Assembly (NCBI RefSeq): GCF_900455735.1
Contig: NZ_UAUI01000011.1
Coordinates: 558,001-622,000, forward strand
DNA from: Rhodococcus wratislaviensis
GTDB lineage: Bacteria > Actinomycetota > Actinomycetes > Mycobacteriales > Mycobacteriaceae
Length of the DNA stretch: 64,000 bases
Direction: 5' to 3'
Positions 1-7,851 of the stretch are shown piece after piece. Each line of letters opens with the position of its first letter. The stretch's first letter is position 1. A program made the translations under genes and the position numbers. The notes beneath the pieces were generated by a model. The model saw only the letters and a program-made list of their open reading frames with translations, did not search any database and was not told where the DNA came from.

Positions 1-125
1 CCGCTCTGGCCCGCGGTGTGCAGGCACAGCACGGTGGGCACGTCGGTGTCCGGGTGATTGTCGGGGGTGATGATCTCGACGAAGCCGAGCGCTCCGTCGA
101 TCTCCAGGTATCGGGCCTCGATCAT
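1..125 (-). CDS. alpha/beta hydrolase, N-terminal fragment (runs off window)
   Basis: Only the first 41 codons are inside the window. The protein starts MIEARYLEIDGALGFVEI and reaches PTVLCLHTAGQSG, which has the look of strand beta-3 plus the oxyanion loop of an alpha/beta hydrolase (inference from this short piece). The ATG at 125-123 overlaps the stop of the upstream gene (ATGA), and a strong GGGAGG ribosome site lies at about 133-138, so it is translationally coupled as the third gene of an operon with the SCP2-like protein and the acyl-CoA dehydrogenase. The substrate cannot be predicted. Confidence 0.6.
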   Translation of the reverse strand, partial: MIEARYLEIDGALGFVEIITPDNHPDTDVPTVLCLHTAGQS

Positions 126-925
126 GGCCGGGCCTCCCTTCCGCACGTGAGTGGCAAAGTGTGCCCCGGCACGCTTTGCCACTCACGTGCGGCGCTGCGG
201 GCGTGGGCGATGATGATGTCGAGCGGTTTGGTGAGTCGCAGGTATTCGTACCCGTCACCGCTGGAGGAGAATTCGCCCCGGATGGCGCGGCGCAGAAAGT
301 CGTTCCGTTCGGCGAACACCAGGTCGACCCAGGTGACAGCCGGAGCGATGAGCGTGAACGTGGCCCCACCCGGGACCCGGCGGGCGACGTCGATGATATT
401 TCCGCGATAGATCCGTAGGTGCAGTTCGCGGGCCCGGCCCGAGGAGTCGGTGCAACGCAGGCCCACGGTGCCGTCCCACGACGACAGTGAGGACGCGAAG
501 GCTGTATCGGTGGAGAGGGGTTCGCGGAGACGCTCTCCCCAGGCCGGAGTGCAGAAGTCGACAGCGGGATCGAATCGGACGTCGGACGGTTCGGGCGAAC
601 TCCACGTCTCGATTCCCTGTTCACGTACCGAACCGCCGTCGTCGACGAGCCGCACGTGGCGATCGAACACGGCTCCGTCCTTCGATTGTTCGACACGCGT
701 GACGACGGACTCGACATGGACGACATCGTCACCTGTCACCGCGGACTGCGAATTCCATTGCAGCCCGGTACGTGTGGCACCGTACGTCGCCGGCGGCGCG
801 AGTATTCCTGCCGCGACGATCCCCGTCAGCGATGCGTCCGGCAGGGACAGTCCGAGTTCGGAGACGCGCCGGGCGTCGCTCACAGTGCGATCGCCGACAG
901 CGATGCTCATGGTGAGTGTGCTCAT
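122..925 (-). CDS. hotdog/SCP2-like hypothetical protein
   Basis: A 267-aa protein, start chosen at the ATG that overlaps the acyl-CoA dehydrogenase stop (ATGA). Residues about 1-110 look like a MaoC/hotdog half. Residues about 160-245 (RELHLRIYRGNIIDVARR ... LTKPLDIIIAHAR) resemble an SCP2/sterol-carrier-type domain. Both assignments are by eye. Its place between an acyl-CoA dehydrogenase and an alpha/beta hydrolase suggests handling of an acyl-CoA or acyl-ester intermediate. The last ~20 codons lie on a near-perfect palindrome (141-192), so the C-terminus (EWQSVPGHTLPLTCGREARP) is probably repeat-derived rather than part of the fold. Confidence 0.65.
   Translation of the reverse strand: MSTLTMSIAVGDRTVSDARRVSELGLSLPDASLTGIVAAGILAPPATYGATRTGLQWNSQSAVTGDDVVHVESVVTRVEQSKDGAVFDRHVRLVDDGGSVREQGIETWSSPEPSDVRFDPAVDFCTPAWGERLREPLSTDTAFASSLSSWDGTVGLRCTDSSGRARELHLRIYRGNIIDVARRVPGGATFTLIAPAVTWVDLVFAERNDFLRRAIRGEFSSSGDGYEYLRLTKPLDIIIAHARSAAREWQSVPGHTLPLTCGREARP
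141..192. repeat. palindromic repeat, family A copy 1 (inside a coding 3' end)
   Basis: Arms 141-165 and 168-192 are 25 bp each with one mismatch and a 2-nt loop. The core is CACGTGAGTGGCAAAGTGTGCC on the left arm read outward-in. The same element recurs at 36016-36061 and 43712-43757. Here it encodes the C-terminal end of the SCP2-like protein and ends just before the ribosome site of the next gene. Confidence 0.85.
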
Positions 926-2115
926 TCTGCAGTCCTTCCCAGCAGTTCGTCGGAGATGATCCGCATCTGGATCTCGCTGGTGCCCTCGAAGATCTTCGTG
1001 AGCCGCGCATCCCGCCAATGCCGTTCCACCTGGAAATCTGTGGTGTACCCGGCGCCGCCGTGAATCTGCACCGCCTCACTGGTCACCCGTTCGGCCATCT
1101 CCGTGGCCACCAGCTTGCACATCGACGCCTCCAGCGAACACCGCCGGCCGGTGTCGATATCCGTCGCGACCGAATACATCAACTGCCGGGCGGCCTCGAT
1201 GTCGGCGGCCATCTTCGCCACTTTGAACCGCAGATGCTGGAAATCGGCCAACTCGTGCCCGAACTGACGGCGGGTATGCAGGTACGCGATCGAATCCTCC
1301 AAGGCGCCCCGGGCCAGACCGATCGCCCGGGCCGCGGTATGCGCCCGCCCCACCTCGAGACCGGACACCGCCAGGTAGAAGCCCTTGCCCTCCTCCCCGA
1401 GCATCGACGTGGCCGGCACCCGGAAACCGTCGAACGAGAGCTCCCACGTGCTCCACCCGAAATACCCGATCTTGCGGATCTTCGTCCCGCTGATCCCCTC
1501 GGGGAAACCACCGCGGTCCTTCTCGATCAGGAACGCGCTGATCCCGCGGTGCGGCTTCGCCGGATCCTTGTTCGGATCGGTGCGGGCGAACAGCACCAGG
1601 TAATCGGCCTCGTCGGCGTACGTGCACCACATCTTCGTGCCGCTGATCACCCAGTCGTCACCGTCCCGGGTCGCGCGGCAGGAGATGTTCGCGACGTCCG
1701 ATCCGGCCTCGGCCTCCGACAGGGCGTACGCGCCGAGGTACTCGCCGCGGGCGACCTTCGGCAGCAACGCCGCCTCCTGCTCCGGGGTGAACCCGCCGCC
1801 CATCCCGTTACCGCGGGCCAGCAGTCCCGACACACTCATCCACGCCCGCGACAACTCCTCCGCGACCAGGCAGTACTCGAACACACCGAGACCGAGACCG
1901 CCGTGCTCCTCCGGGATCATGATCCCGAAGAAGCCGACCTCGGCCATCGCCTTCTTCAGCGTGTCGGGAATGGTGCCCTGCACCGGGTCGAGTTCGTTCG
2001 CGACCGGGAGCACCTGCTTCATCGCGAAATCGCGAGCCAGGTCGCGGATCGCCAATCGGTCCTCGGTCAGATACCGCGGTGAATCGGTACGCGGCTGCGA
2101 CGGCCGGTGAGTCAT
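922..2115 (-). CDS. acyl-CoA dehydrogenase
   Basis: 397-aa flavoprotein of the acyl-CoA dehydrogenase superfamily, catalysing alpha,beta-dehydrogenation of an acyl-CoA. Visible family marks are LSEAEAGSDVA in the mid-domain, the C-terminal FEGTSEIQMRI carrying the usual catalytic-base Glu position, and AVQIHGGAGYT. Length is normal. The ATG at 2115 follows GAGGAG with good spacing; a GTG two codons upstream is possible. It is the first gene of a three-gene operon with ATGA couplings, and a 14-bp site shared with the TetR gene's divergent promoter lies 70 bp upstream (2188-2201). Substrate chain is unknown. Confidence 0.93.
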   Translation of the reverse strand: MTHRPSQPRTDSPRYLTEDRLAIRDLARDFAMKQVLPVANELDPVQGTIPDTLKKAMAEVGFFGIMIPEEHGGLGLGVFEYCLVAEELSRAWMSVSGLLARGNGMGGGFTPEQEAALLPKVARGEYLGAYALSEAEAGSDVANISCRATRDGDDWVISGTKMWCTYADEADYLVLFARTDPNKDPAKPHRGISAFLIEKDRGGFPEGISGTKIRKIGYFGWSTWELSFDGFRVPATSMLGEEGKGFYLAVSGLEVGRAHTAARAIGLARGALEDSIAYLHTRRQFGHELADFQHLRFKVAKMAADIEAARQLMYSVATDIDTGRRCSLEASMCKLVATEMAERVTSEAVQIHGGAGYTTDFQVERHWRDARLTKIFEGTSEIQMRIISDELLGRTAE

Positions 2116-2187
2116 GGACACTCCTCATCCATTCGAACTACGGGGCGCGCGACCCGGGAGAACTCGTAGTTCTGCACTCGGATCACA

Positions 2188-2201
2188 TTAACGCTTGTTC
2201 A
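2188..2201. promoter_or_regulatory. putative TetR operator upstream of acyl-CoA dehydrogenase operon
   Basis: TTAACGCTTGTTCA; its reverse complement is TGAAC-N4-GTTAA, the same pattern as the site at 2997-3010 on the other side of the TetR gene. It lies in the 127-bp gap between the TetR gene and the dehydrogenase. Binding by that TetR is inferred. Confidence 0.5.
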
Positions 2202-2248
2202 CCCAGTAGAGCATGTCCGGACCACAGCGTCAATGCTGAACCGCCGAC

Positions 2249-2854
2249 TCAGGCCGGACGATATCCGACCAGGTTGAGCGCGTAGATGCCGTACGAGTCC
2301 GCAACCGCCTGCGCGGACAGTGGTCCGTCCGGCCGGTACCAGAGCGCGATGCCCGCGCACATCGTCAGCACGGCAGTCACCGCCTGGTGAACGTGGGGGA
2401 CGTCGAAGTCGCCGGCGGCCACACCCGCCTCCGCGATGGTGACGAACAGGTGCTCCTGCGCATCGCGCGAGCCCACGACCCGCTTGCGATCCACCTCATC
2501 CAGATAGCGCAGTTCGGTGTTCGCCACGAGGCAGGCCTGCTGATTGCGGGCGGTATACAGCGAATGTGCGACCACCGCGGCAGTCCACTGCTCCGCCGGT
2601 GCGGACCCCGCCTTCCGCAGAGCGGTCCGGGTGGCGGTGAACTGCTCGTCACTGGCCGACCGCAGAATCTCGACCAGGAGCTCGTCCTTGTTCTCGAAAT
2701 GGTTGTACACGTTGGCGGCGCTGCAGCCCGCACGCTTGGCGATGGTGCGCATCGTCGCCGCATGAAAGCCGGCGGTATAGAACTCCTCCAGCGCCGCGTC
2801 CAGGATCCGCTGCCGGACGGAGGGAATCACCGCACCACTGGACCGAGTGTTCAT
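2249..2854 (-). CDS. TetR-family transcriptional regulator
   Basis: 201-aa repressor. The N-terminal helix-turn-helix is clear at residues about 12-58 (RILDAALEEFYTAGFHAATM, then KRAGCSAANVYNHFENKDELL). The C-terminal ligand domain is typical in length. The start at 2854 (MNTRSS) was chosen because it precedes the HTH by the usual 10-15 residues. It sits between the acyl-CoA dehydrogenase operon (same strand, downstream) and a divergent NTF2-like/DUF485/symporter operon. Matching operators at 2188-2201 and 2997-3010 suggest it controls both. The effector may be an acyl-CoA or small organic acid (inference). Confidence 0.9.
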   Translation of the reverse strand: MNTRSSGAVIPSVRQRILDAALEEFYTAGFHAATMRTIAKRAGCSAANVYNHFENKDELLVEILRSASDEQFTATRTALRKAGSAPAEQWTAAVVAHSLYTARNQQACLVANTELRYLDEVDRKRVVGSRDAQEHLFVTIAEAGVAAGDFDVPHVHQAVTAVLTMCAGIALWYRPDGPLSAQAVADSYGIYALNLVGYRPA

Positions 2855-2957
2855 CCCTCGGAGGGTAGGTGCCGCGCGAGGCGCGGGCAACACACCCTGC
2901 AGAAAATGCAGTTCACCAGCCTTTACGCACGTCGAACGGGGTGAACGGCGCACGGTG

Positions 2958-2986
2958 TTGACCGACGGTAGCGCGTCCGTTATGGT
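2958..2986 (+). promoter_or_regulatory. sigma-70-type promoter for NTF2-like/symporter operon
   Basis: TTGACC (2958-2963), a 17-bp spacer and TATGGT (2981-2986). The predicted start (~2993) is immediately before the operator at 2997-3010. Confidence 0.55.
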
Positions 2987-2996
2987 CCAGATCACG

Positions 2997-3010
2997 TGAA
3001 CGGCTGTTAA
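2997..3010. promoter_or_regulatory. putative TetR operator at promoter start point
   Basis: TGAACGGCTGTTAA, matching TGAAC-N4-GTTAA as at 2188-2201. It overlaps the expected transcription start of the plus-strand operon, a position that fits repression. Confidence 0.55.
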
Positions 3011-3057
3011 TGACCAGTTCGCGCATTCCGCTCCTCACACCGTGGAGGTATGCCACC

Positions 3058-3537
3058 TTGAGCACCCTCGAAGAACGAATCCGCCGCCTCGAAGACCTGG
3101 AGGCCATCCGGTACCTCGACGCGCAGTACTGCCGCCATCTCGACGACGCCAACTGGGACGCCCTGATGGATCTGTTCACCGACGACGGCGAATTCGACGG
3201 GCTGTCCAACCCGAAGGGCAAGAGCGAGATGCGGGCGTTCTTCGCCGGCCTCGCCCCCGGCGGGCTCACCGCGTTCTGGCACTTCATCACCAACCTGGAG
3301 ATTGACCTCGACGGCGATCGGGCCACCGTCCGGTCGTTCCTCTGGCAGCCCTGCGTATCCGACGGCAACGCCTCCATCGCCGCCGGCCGGTACACGGACG
3401 AAGCCGTCAAAGTCGACGGCCGCTGGTTGTACCGCGTCAAACAGGTGCGCTTCCACTACTTCGGGCCGCTCTCGGAGGGCTGGGACGAGAACCGCTTCGC
3501 CCTCGAGTCGGCGCGACGCGCGGCGGTGAGCGCGTGA
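3058..3537 (+). CDS. NTF2/SnoaL-like protein
   Basis: 159-aa protein of the nuclear-transport-factor-2/SnoaL fold (LEAIRYLDAQYCRHLDDANW, DLFTDDGEFDG), a fold used for small ketosteroid-isomerase-like enzymes, dehydratases and binding proteins. The TTG at 3058 is preferred because GGAGG lies 9 nt upstream; an in-frame ATG at 3010 would add 16 residues but falls on the operator. Its stop overlaps the next gene's GTG (4 nt), so it is the first gene of an operon with DUF485 and a sodium:solute symporter. The reaction is unknown. Confidence 0.8.
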   Translation: MSTLEERIRRLEDLEAIRYLDAQYCRHLDDANWDALMDLFTDDGEFDGLSNPKGKSEMRAFFAGLAPGGLTAFWHFITNLEIDLDGDRATVRSFLWQPCVSDGNASIAAGRYTDEAVKVDGRWLYRVKQVRFHYFGPLSEGWDENRFALESARRAAVSA

Positions 3538-3887
3538 CCACCGAGTCCCCTGCCACCGCGGCGAGCGCAGCCGTCTGGTCACCGATTCTCGCGTTGCCGG
3601 AGTTCGTCGAACTGCGACGCCGCCGACGCGCCGTCACCACCGGACTCGGCCTGATCGCGATCGCACTGTTCTCGGGGTTTCTGGTCGGATTCGCCTACTT
3701 CCCCGAATTCCTCGGCGATAACACAGCATTCGGTGTTCCGCTGTCGCTGTGGGTGGTGTTCTCCCAATTCGCCGGCACCTGGGTACTCGTGTACGCGTAT
3801 TTCCGACTGTCCCGTACCTACATCCAACCCGCCGCCGATGACGCCGTCCGGGCCATCGCGCAACGTGATCAGGAGCATGTCTCATGA
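3534..3887 (+). CDS. DUF485 membrane protein (YjcH-like)
   Basis: 117-aa inner-membrane protein with two transmembrane helices (about residues 38-60 and 70-92) preceded by a basic stretch ELRRRRRAVT. DUF485 proteins accompany ActP-type sodium:solute symporters, as yjcH does actP in E. coli, and this gene overlaps the symporter start by 4 nt (ATGA). GTG start overlapping the preceding stop. It probably assists or regulates the adjacent symporter. Confidence 0.88.
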   Translation: MTTESPATAASAAVWSPILALPEFVELRRRRRAVTTGLGLIAIALFSGFLVGFAYFPEFLGDNTAFGVPLSLWVVFSQFAGTWVLVYAYFRLSRTYIQPAADDAVRAIAQRDQEHVS

Positions 3888-5488
3888 CCGGCGACGCCGA
3901 CTTCCTCGCCATCGGCATCTGCGCCGCCGTCATCTCGCTCACCCTGTGGGTGACGTTCGCCGCATCGCGCCGAAGCCGTAGCGCCACCGGTTTCTTCGCC
4001 GCGGGCCGCTCGATCAAGGGCTGGCAGAACGGTTTCGCGATCGCCGGCGAGTTCATTTCGGCGGGCAGCTTCCTGGGCACCACGGGATTGATCTTCTACA
4101 AGGGCGTCGACGGCGCCGTCATTCTGTGCACGTCGGTGGTCTCCTTCCTCCCCGTCCTCTTCCTCCTCGCCGAGAAGATGCGGAACGTCGGAAAGTTCAC
4201 ACTCGCCGATGTTCTGGTGTTCCGGACCGGTGCACGTCGCGTGCGGGTGGTGGTCGCTCTCAGCACCATCGTCACCGGAACATTCGTGCTGCTCGCCCAG
4301 CTCGTGGCAGCGGGCGTCCTGCTCGAGTCCGTCTCGGGGATCCCGTTCGGCCTGTCCGTCGTGGTGGCCGGATCACTCATGGGTATCTACGTCTTCGTCG
4401 GCGGAATGCTGGCGACCACGTGGGTTCAGGTGATCAAGTCGTCCATCCTGTCGATCCTGGCAATCGTGGTGTGCCTCGGGATCCTGGCGAAATTCGGCTT
4501 TAGCCTCCCCGGCATGCTCGGGGCGGCGACGTCGAACGCGGCAGCCGGAGATGCGATCCTCTCCCCGGGCCTGATCTTCGGGCAGACCGGCGCGATCAAC
4601 CTGATCTCGTACTCCCTCGCGTTCGCGCTCGGCACGGCCGGTATGGCGCACATCCTGATTCGCTTCTTCACCGTCCCCGAGGCCGCGACGGCACGGAAGT
4701 CGCTCGGCTGGACCGTCGCACTGTGCAGCATCTTCTACCTCATCGTCATCGTCATGGGCTTCGGCACCGCGGCGCTCCTCGGTCCGGACGGGGCGGATCG
4801 TGTCGGCGCAGGCGGCAATCTCGCGGCACCCACGCTGGTCACGGAACTCGGCGGAGGCGTCGGCACCATCGGCGGATCGATCGCGCTGGCCATGGTGGCA
4901 GCCGTCGCGTTCGCGAGCATCGTCGCCGTCGTCGCGGGCGTCGTGATCTCCGCGGCGGGAACGTTCGCCCACGACGTGTGGCCCACCCTCACCCGCAGGA
5001 AGGCTGCGGACGCCGACACGGAGACCGCGGATGCCCGCGAGGCGAAGGTCGCCCGGTACGCGGCCGTCGGTTTCAGCGTCGTCGCGATCGGACTGACGAT
5101 GGCGATCGGCGATACCACCAACATCACGTATTTCATGGGAATGGCGTTCATGGTCGCAGGCAGTGCGCACCTGCCGAGCCTGCTGCTCAGCCTCAACTGG
5201 CGTCGGTTCAACAGCACCGGCGCCGTGTGGGGCATCTCCGTGGGATTGACATCCACCGTGGTCAGCCTGATGTTCACGGAAGCGCTCTGGCTGGGTGGCG
5301 GACCGGCGCCGCTGACCATTCAGTTGCCGGTGATCATCACGATGCCGCTCGGGTGTGCCGCCGCCGTGATCGGCTCCCTCGCCGGCGAACGCCTTCACGG
5401 ACGTTCGGCGGATCGAGACGAGAAATTCGCCGAGATGCTGGTGCGCGCCGAGACCGGCATCGGCGCGGAACTCGCCGAAACGCACTAG
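3884..5488 (+). CDS. sodium:solute symporter (ActP-like monocarboxylate permease)
   Basis: 534-aa SSS-family transporter with about 13 hydrophobic segments. The N-terminal FFAAGRSIKGWQNGFAIAGE and SAGSFLGTTG are typical of the acetate/monocarboxylate branch. Pairing with DUF485 supports an ActP-type organic-acid:cation symporter. The linkage to an NTF2-like enzyme and shared TetR operator with an acyl-CoA dehydrogenase operon suggests it imports a carboxylate that these enzymes metabolise (inference). It is followed by a strong hairpin terminator. Confidence 0.9.
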   Translation: MTGDADFLAIGICAAVISLTLWVTFAASRRSRSATGFFAAGRSIKGWQNGFAIAGEFISAGSFLGTTGLIFYKGVDGAVILCTSVVSFLPVLFLLAEKMRNVGKFTLADVLVFRTGARRVRVVVALSTIVTGTFVLLAQLVAAGVLLESVSGIPFGLSVVVAGSLMGIYVFVGGMLATTWVQVIKSSILSILAIVVCLGILAKFGFSLPGMLGAATSNAAAGDAILSPGLIFGQTGAINLISYSLAFALGTAGMAHILIRFFTVPEAATARKSLGWTVALCSIFYLIVIVMGFGTAALLGPDGADRVGAGGNLAAPTLVTELGGGVGTIGGSIALAMVAAVAFASIVAVVAGVVISAAGTFAHDVWPTLTRRKAADADTETADAREAKVARYAAVGFSVVAIGLTMAIGDTTNITYFMGMAFMVAGSAHLPSLLLSLNWRRFNSTGAVWGISVGLTSTVVSLMFTEALWLGGGPAPLTIQLPVIITMPLGCAAAVIGSLAGERLHGRSADRDEKFAEMLVRAETGIGAELAETH

Positions 5489-5500
5489 TTTTCACGATCA

Positions 5501-5535
5501 GCTGATGCCCTCGCCGTCACGGCGGGGGCATCAGC
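5501..5535 (+). terminator. hairpin terminator after symporter operon
   Basis: GCTGATGCCCTCGCCG (5501-5516), loop TCA, then its complement (5520-5535) with one G-U pair: a 16-bp stem 12 nt after the symporter stop. There is no long T-run, as usual in actinobacteria. Confidence 0.75.
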
Positions 5536-5570
5536 CGTCAACTGAGTGCGGCGCGACCCTGGACAGCGCT

Positions 5571-5605
5571 TGTACCTATCGGTACAGTCTGTACTGAAAG
5601 GTACA
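5571..5605. promoter_or_regulatory. tandem TetR operators upstream of DUF1348-tetR
   Basis: Two 16-bp palindromes: TGTACCTATCGGTACA (5571-5586, perfect TGTACC/GGTACA with 4-nt spacer) and TGTACTGAAAGGTACA (5590-5605, one mismatch), 3 nt apart. They precede the DUF1348 gene by about 30 nt. The TetR encoded downstream is the obvious binder, giving autoregulation. Confidence 0.7.
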
Positions 5606-5633
5606 AGCCCCTCTCCGAAAAGGAGCGCTCACC

Positions 5634-6104
5634 ATGTCCGTCCGCCCACCCGTTCCACCATTCACGCTCGACACCGCGAGCGCGAAGGTCCGCGCCGCCG
5701 AGGACGGCTGGAATTCCCGTGATCCGGAGAAGGTCGCGCAGGCTTACACCGAGGACAGTTGGTGGCGCAATCGGTCCACCTTTCTGCAGGGGCGCCGCGA
5801 GATCGTCGACTTCCTCGCCGGGAAGTGGGACCGCGAACTGGAATACCGTCTGATCAAGGAACTGTGGGCGCACGACGGGAATCGGATCGCGGTCCGGTTC
5901 GCGTACGAGTTCCACACCACCGACGGGCAGTGGTTCCGCGCGTACGGCAACGAGAACTGGCAGTTCGACGACGACGGTCTCATGCGGTGGCGGCATGCCA
6001 GCATCAACGACGTGCCGATCGACGAATGCGACCGCAAGTTCTTCTGGGACATGTCCGGCGTGCGACCGTCGGATCATCCCGGGCTGAGTGATCTCGGCCT
6101 CTGA
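5634..6104 (+). CDS. DUF1348 (NTF2-fold) protein
   Basis: 156-aa protein of the DUF1348 family, a small NTF2-like alpha+beta barrel. The body matches the family well: [46 protein letters not shown]. The ATG has a good AAAAGGAG site. It lies between a double TetR operator and the TetR gene 20 nt downstream, so its expression is presumably induced by the ligand of that repressor. No biochemical function is established for the family to my knowledge; a detoxifying or small-molecule-modifying role is a guess. Confidence 0.85.
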   Translation: MSVRPPVPPFTLDTASAKVRAAEDGWNSRDPEKVAQAYTEDSWWRNRSTFLQGRREIVDFLAGKWDRELEYRLIKELWAHDGNRIAVRFAYEFHTTDGQWFRAYGNENWQFDDDGLMRWRHASINDVPIDECDRKFFWDMSGVRPSDHPGLSDLGL

Positions 6105-6124
6105 CCGGCACACGAGGAGTAGTC

Positions 6125-6697
6125 ATGCCCCGAGCAGTAGCCGAGCGCGGCGACGTCGTCCCCGTGCTGGCCGAGGTGTTCCGATCCCACGGGTTCGACG
6201 GCGCGAGTCTGGCCGTCATCACCGAGCACACCGGACTCGGCAAAGGAAGCCTGTACAACTTCTTCCCCCGCGGCAAGGACGAGATGGCCGAGGCCGTCCT
6301 CGACGAGGTCGACGCCTGGTTCCAGACCGCCGTGTACCGGCCGCTGCGCGGGTCCGAGCCCGCCGTCGCCCGCCTCGAGCGGATGTTCGACGAGGTCGAG
6401 ACGTACTTCCGGTCGGGTCGCCGTATCTGTCTGTTCGGAGCGTTCGCGCTCGGCCTCGAACGTGACCGCTTCGCCCACCGGGTCCGCGCCTACTTCACCG
6501 ACTGGGTCGATTCGCTCGCCGGCGCCCTCGCCGACGCCGGCCACCGCACCCAGTCGCGTCCACTCGCCGAGGAGGTCGTTGCAGGAATCCAGGGCGCGCT
6601 CGTTCTCGCTCGTGCCCTGGACGACCCCGACAGCTTCACGCGCATCCTCACCCGGCTACGGCGTTCGGTCGAGGATCCGGCGGAATCGCGCGCGTAG
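6125..6697 (+). CDS. TetR-family regulator of the DUF1348 gene
   Basis: 190-aa repressor. The HTH at residues about 8-55 includes LAVITEHTGLGKGSLYNFFP followed by RGKDEMAEAVLDEV. The C-terminal half has RRICLFGAFALG, typical of the YxaF/LmrA-like TetR branch. It starts 20 nt after the DUF1348 stop with GAGGAG upstream, so the two are one transcript. The tandem palindromes at 5571-5605 are its likely operators. Confidence 0.92.
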   Translation: MPRAVAERGDVVPVLAEVFRSHGFDGASLAVITEHTGLGKGSLYNFFPRGKDEMAEAVLDEVDAWFQTAVYRPLRGSEPAVARLERMFDEVETYFRSGRRICLFGAFALGLERDRFAHRVRAYFTDWVDSLAGALADAGHRTQSRPLAEEVVAGIQGALVLARALDDPDSFTRILTRLRRSVEDPAESRA

Positions 6698-6738
6698 GAT
6701 TCGTCACGGAATGCGGGAACTCGAGAAGTGAGGCAGCC

Positions 6739-7062
6739 GTGATCTTCATCGTCGTCAACTTCACCGTGAAACCGGACCACGCGGACGGCTGGCTCGACCG
6801 GGTGCAGCCGTTCACCGACGCGACCCGAAACGAACCGGGCAACCTGTGGTTCTACTGGTCGCGCGCGGTGGAGGATCCGAACCTGTACGTCCTCGTCGAA
6901 GCGTTCCGTGACGACGACGCCGCGGTCGCCCACGTACAGAGCGAGCATTTCCAGAATGCGATGCACGAATTGAAGCCCGCCCTCGCGCAGACGCCGCGAA
7001 TCATCAACACCACGATCGACGGCACCGACTGGTCACTGATGGGTGAACTCGAAGTCGACTGA
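6739..7062 (+). CDS. antibiotic biosynthesis monooxygenase (ABM) domain protein
   Basis: 107-aa single-domain ABM/YgiN-like protein: IFIVVNFTVKPDHADGWLDR, NEPGNLWFYWSRAVEDPNLY, then YVLVEAFRDDDAAVAHVQSE. This ferredoxin-like fold forms dimers and includes quinol monooxygenases and heme-degrading enzymes. GTG start. It lies 41 nt after the TetR gene on the same strand and might be part of that transcript; substrate unknown. Confidence 0.87.
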   Translation: MIFIVVNFTVKPDHADGWLDRVQPFTDATRNEPGNLWFYWSRAVEDPNLYVLVEAFRDDDAAVAHVQSEHFQNAMHELKPALAQTPRIINTTIDGTDWSLMGELEVD

Positions 7063-7116
7063 CCCCCGTCCGGCTTCACCCTGAAGTCGCGCGCACCGCG
7101 CGTTAGCCTGGGAAAC

Positions 7117-7815
7117 GTGGCTTCCGATCTCACCGAATTCGACGCAGTGATCTTCGACTTCTCCGGCACGCTGTTCCGGTTGGAGGAGGACGAGAGCTGG
7201 ATGTCCGACCTCACCGACCACGAAGGTGAACCGTTCGACCTCCACCAGCAGGCCGAGCTTATGCGGCGCATGACGGCGCCCGTCGGTCAGACCGTCGAGA
7301 TGGACGCGGCCGAGCACCACGCGTGGACCAACCGCGACCTCGACCCCCGGTTTCACCGGCAGGCGTACCTCGACGTGCTCCGCAAGTCCGGGGTCGCACA
7401 CGAGGACCAGGCGGTCGGGCTGTACGAGCGGGTGATCGACCCGGGATGCTGGAGCGCATACCCCGATACCGCGGAAGTGCTTGCGGCACTGAAGGACCGT
7501 GGAATCAAGGTCGCGGTGCTGAGCAACATTGCGTTCGACATCCGGCCCGCGTTCGCGAATCTGGGAGTGGAGCATCTCGTCGACGCGTTCGTGCTGTCAT
7601 TCGAGGTGGGTGCGATCAAACCGGACCCGAAGATCTTCGAGCACGCCCTCGCCGCACTCGGTTCCGAGCCCGAACGGACTCTGATGATCGGCGACAGCGA
7701 GGAAGCCGACGGTGCGGCGAGAAAGGTGGGCTGCGCGTTCGCACTCGTCGAACCCGTTCCACTCGCGGAGCGCCCCGACGGTCTCCGAAATGCGCTCAGT
7801 GCCTTCGGCCTGTGA
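7117..7815 (+). CDS. HAD-superfamily hydrolase
   Basis: 232-aa haloacid-dehalogenase-like protein. Motif I is FDFSGTLF, motif II AVLSNIAFD, motif III around AIKPDPKIFEHAL, and motif IV MIGDSEEADGAA. The residue two after the motif-I nucleophile Asp is Ser rather than the usual Asp, so ordinary phosphatase acid/base chemistry may be altered. GTG start. The TGA stop (7813-7815) lies inside the left arm of a palindromic repeat shared with the convergent reductase gene. Confidence 0.88.
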   Translation: MASDLTEFDAVIFDFSGTLFRLEEDESWMSDLTDHEGEPFDLHQQAELMRRMTAPVGQTVEMDAAEHHAWTNRDLDPRFHRQAYLDVLRKSGVAHEDQAVGLYERVIDPGCWSAYPDTAEVLAALKDRGIKVAVLSNIAFDIRPAFANLGVEHLVDAFVLSFEVGAIKPDPKIFEHALAALGSEPERTLMIGDSEEADGAARKVGCAFALVEPVPLAERPDGLRNALSAFGL

Positions 7816-7851
7816 GTACTTATCAACCACGGGCGGTTAATAAGTACTCAC
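7812..7851. repeat. palindromic repeat, family B copy 1 (shared 3' end of convergent genes)
   Basis: Left arm GTGAGTACTTATCAACCAC (7812-7830) pairs with the right arm ending at 7851 with two mismatches and a 2-nt loop. The TGA stops of the HAD gene (7813-7815) and of the convergent reductase (7850-7848) are both inside the arms. It is probably a bidirectional terminator. Confidence 0.85.
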
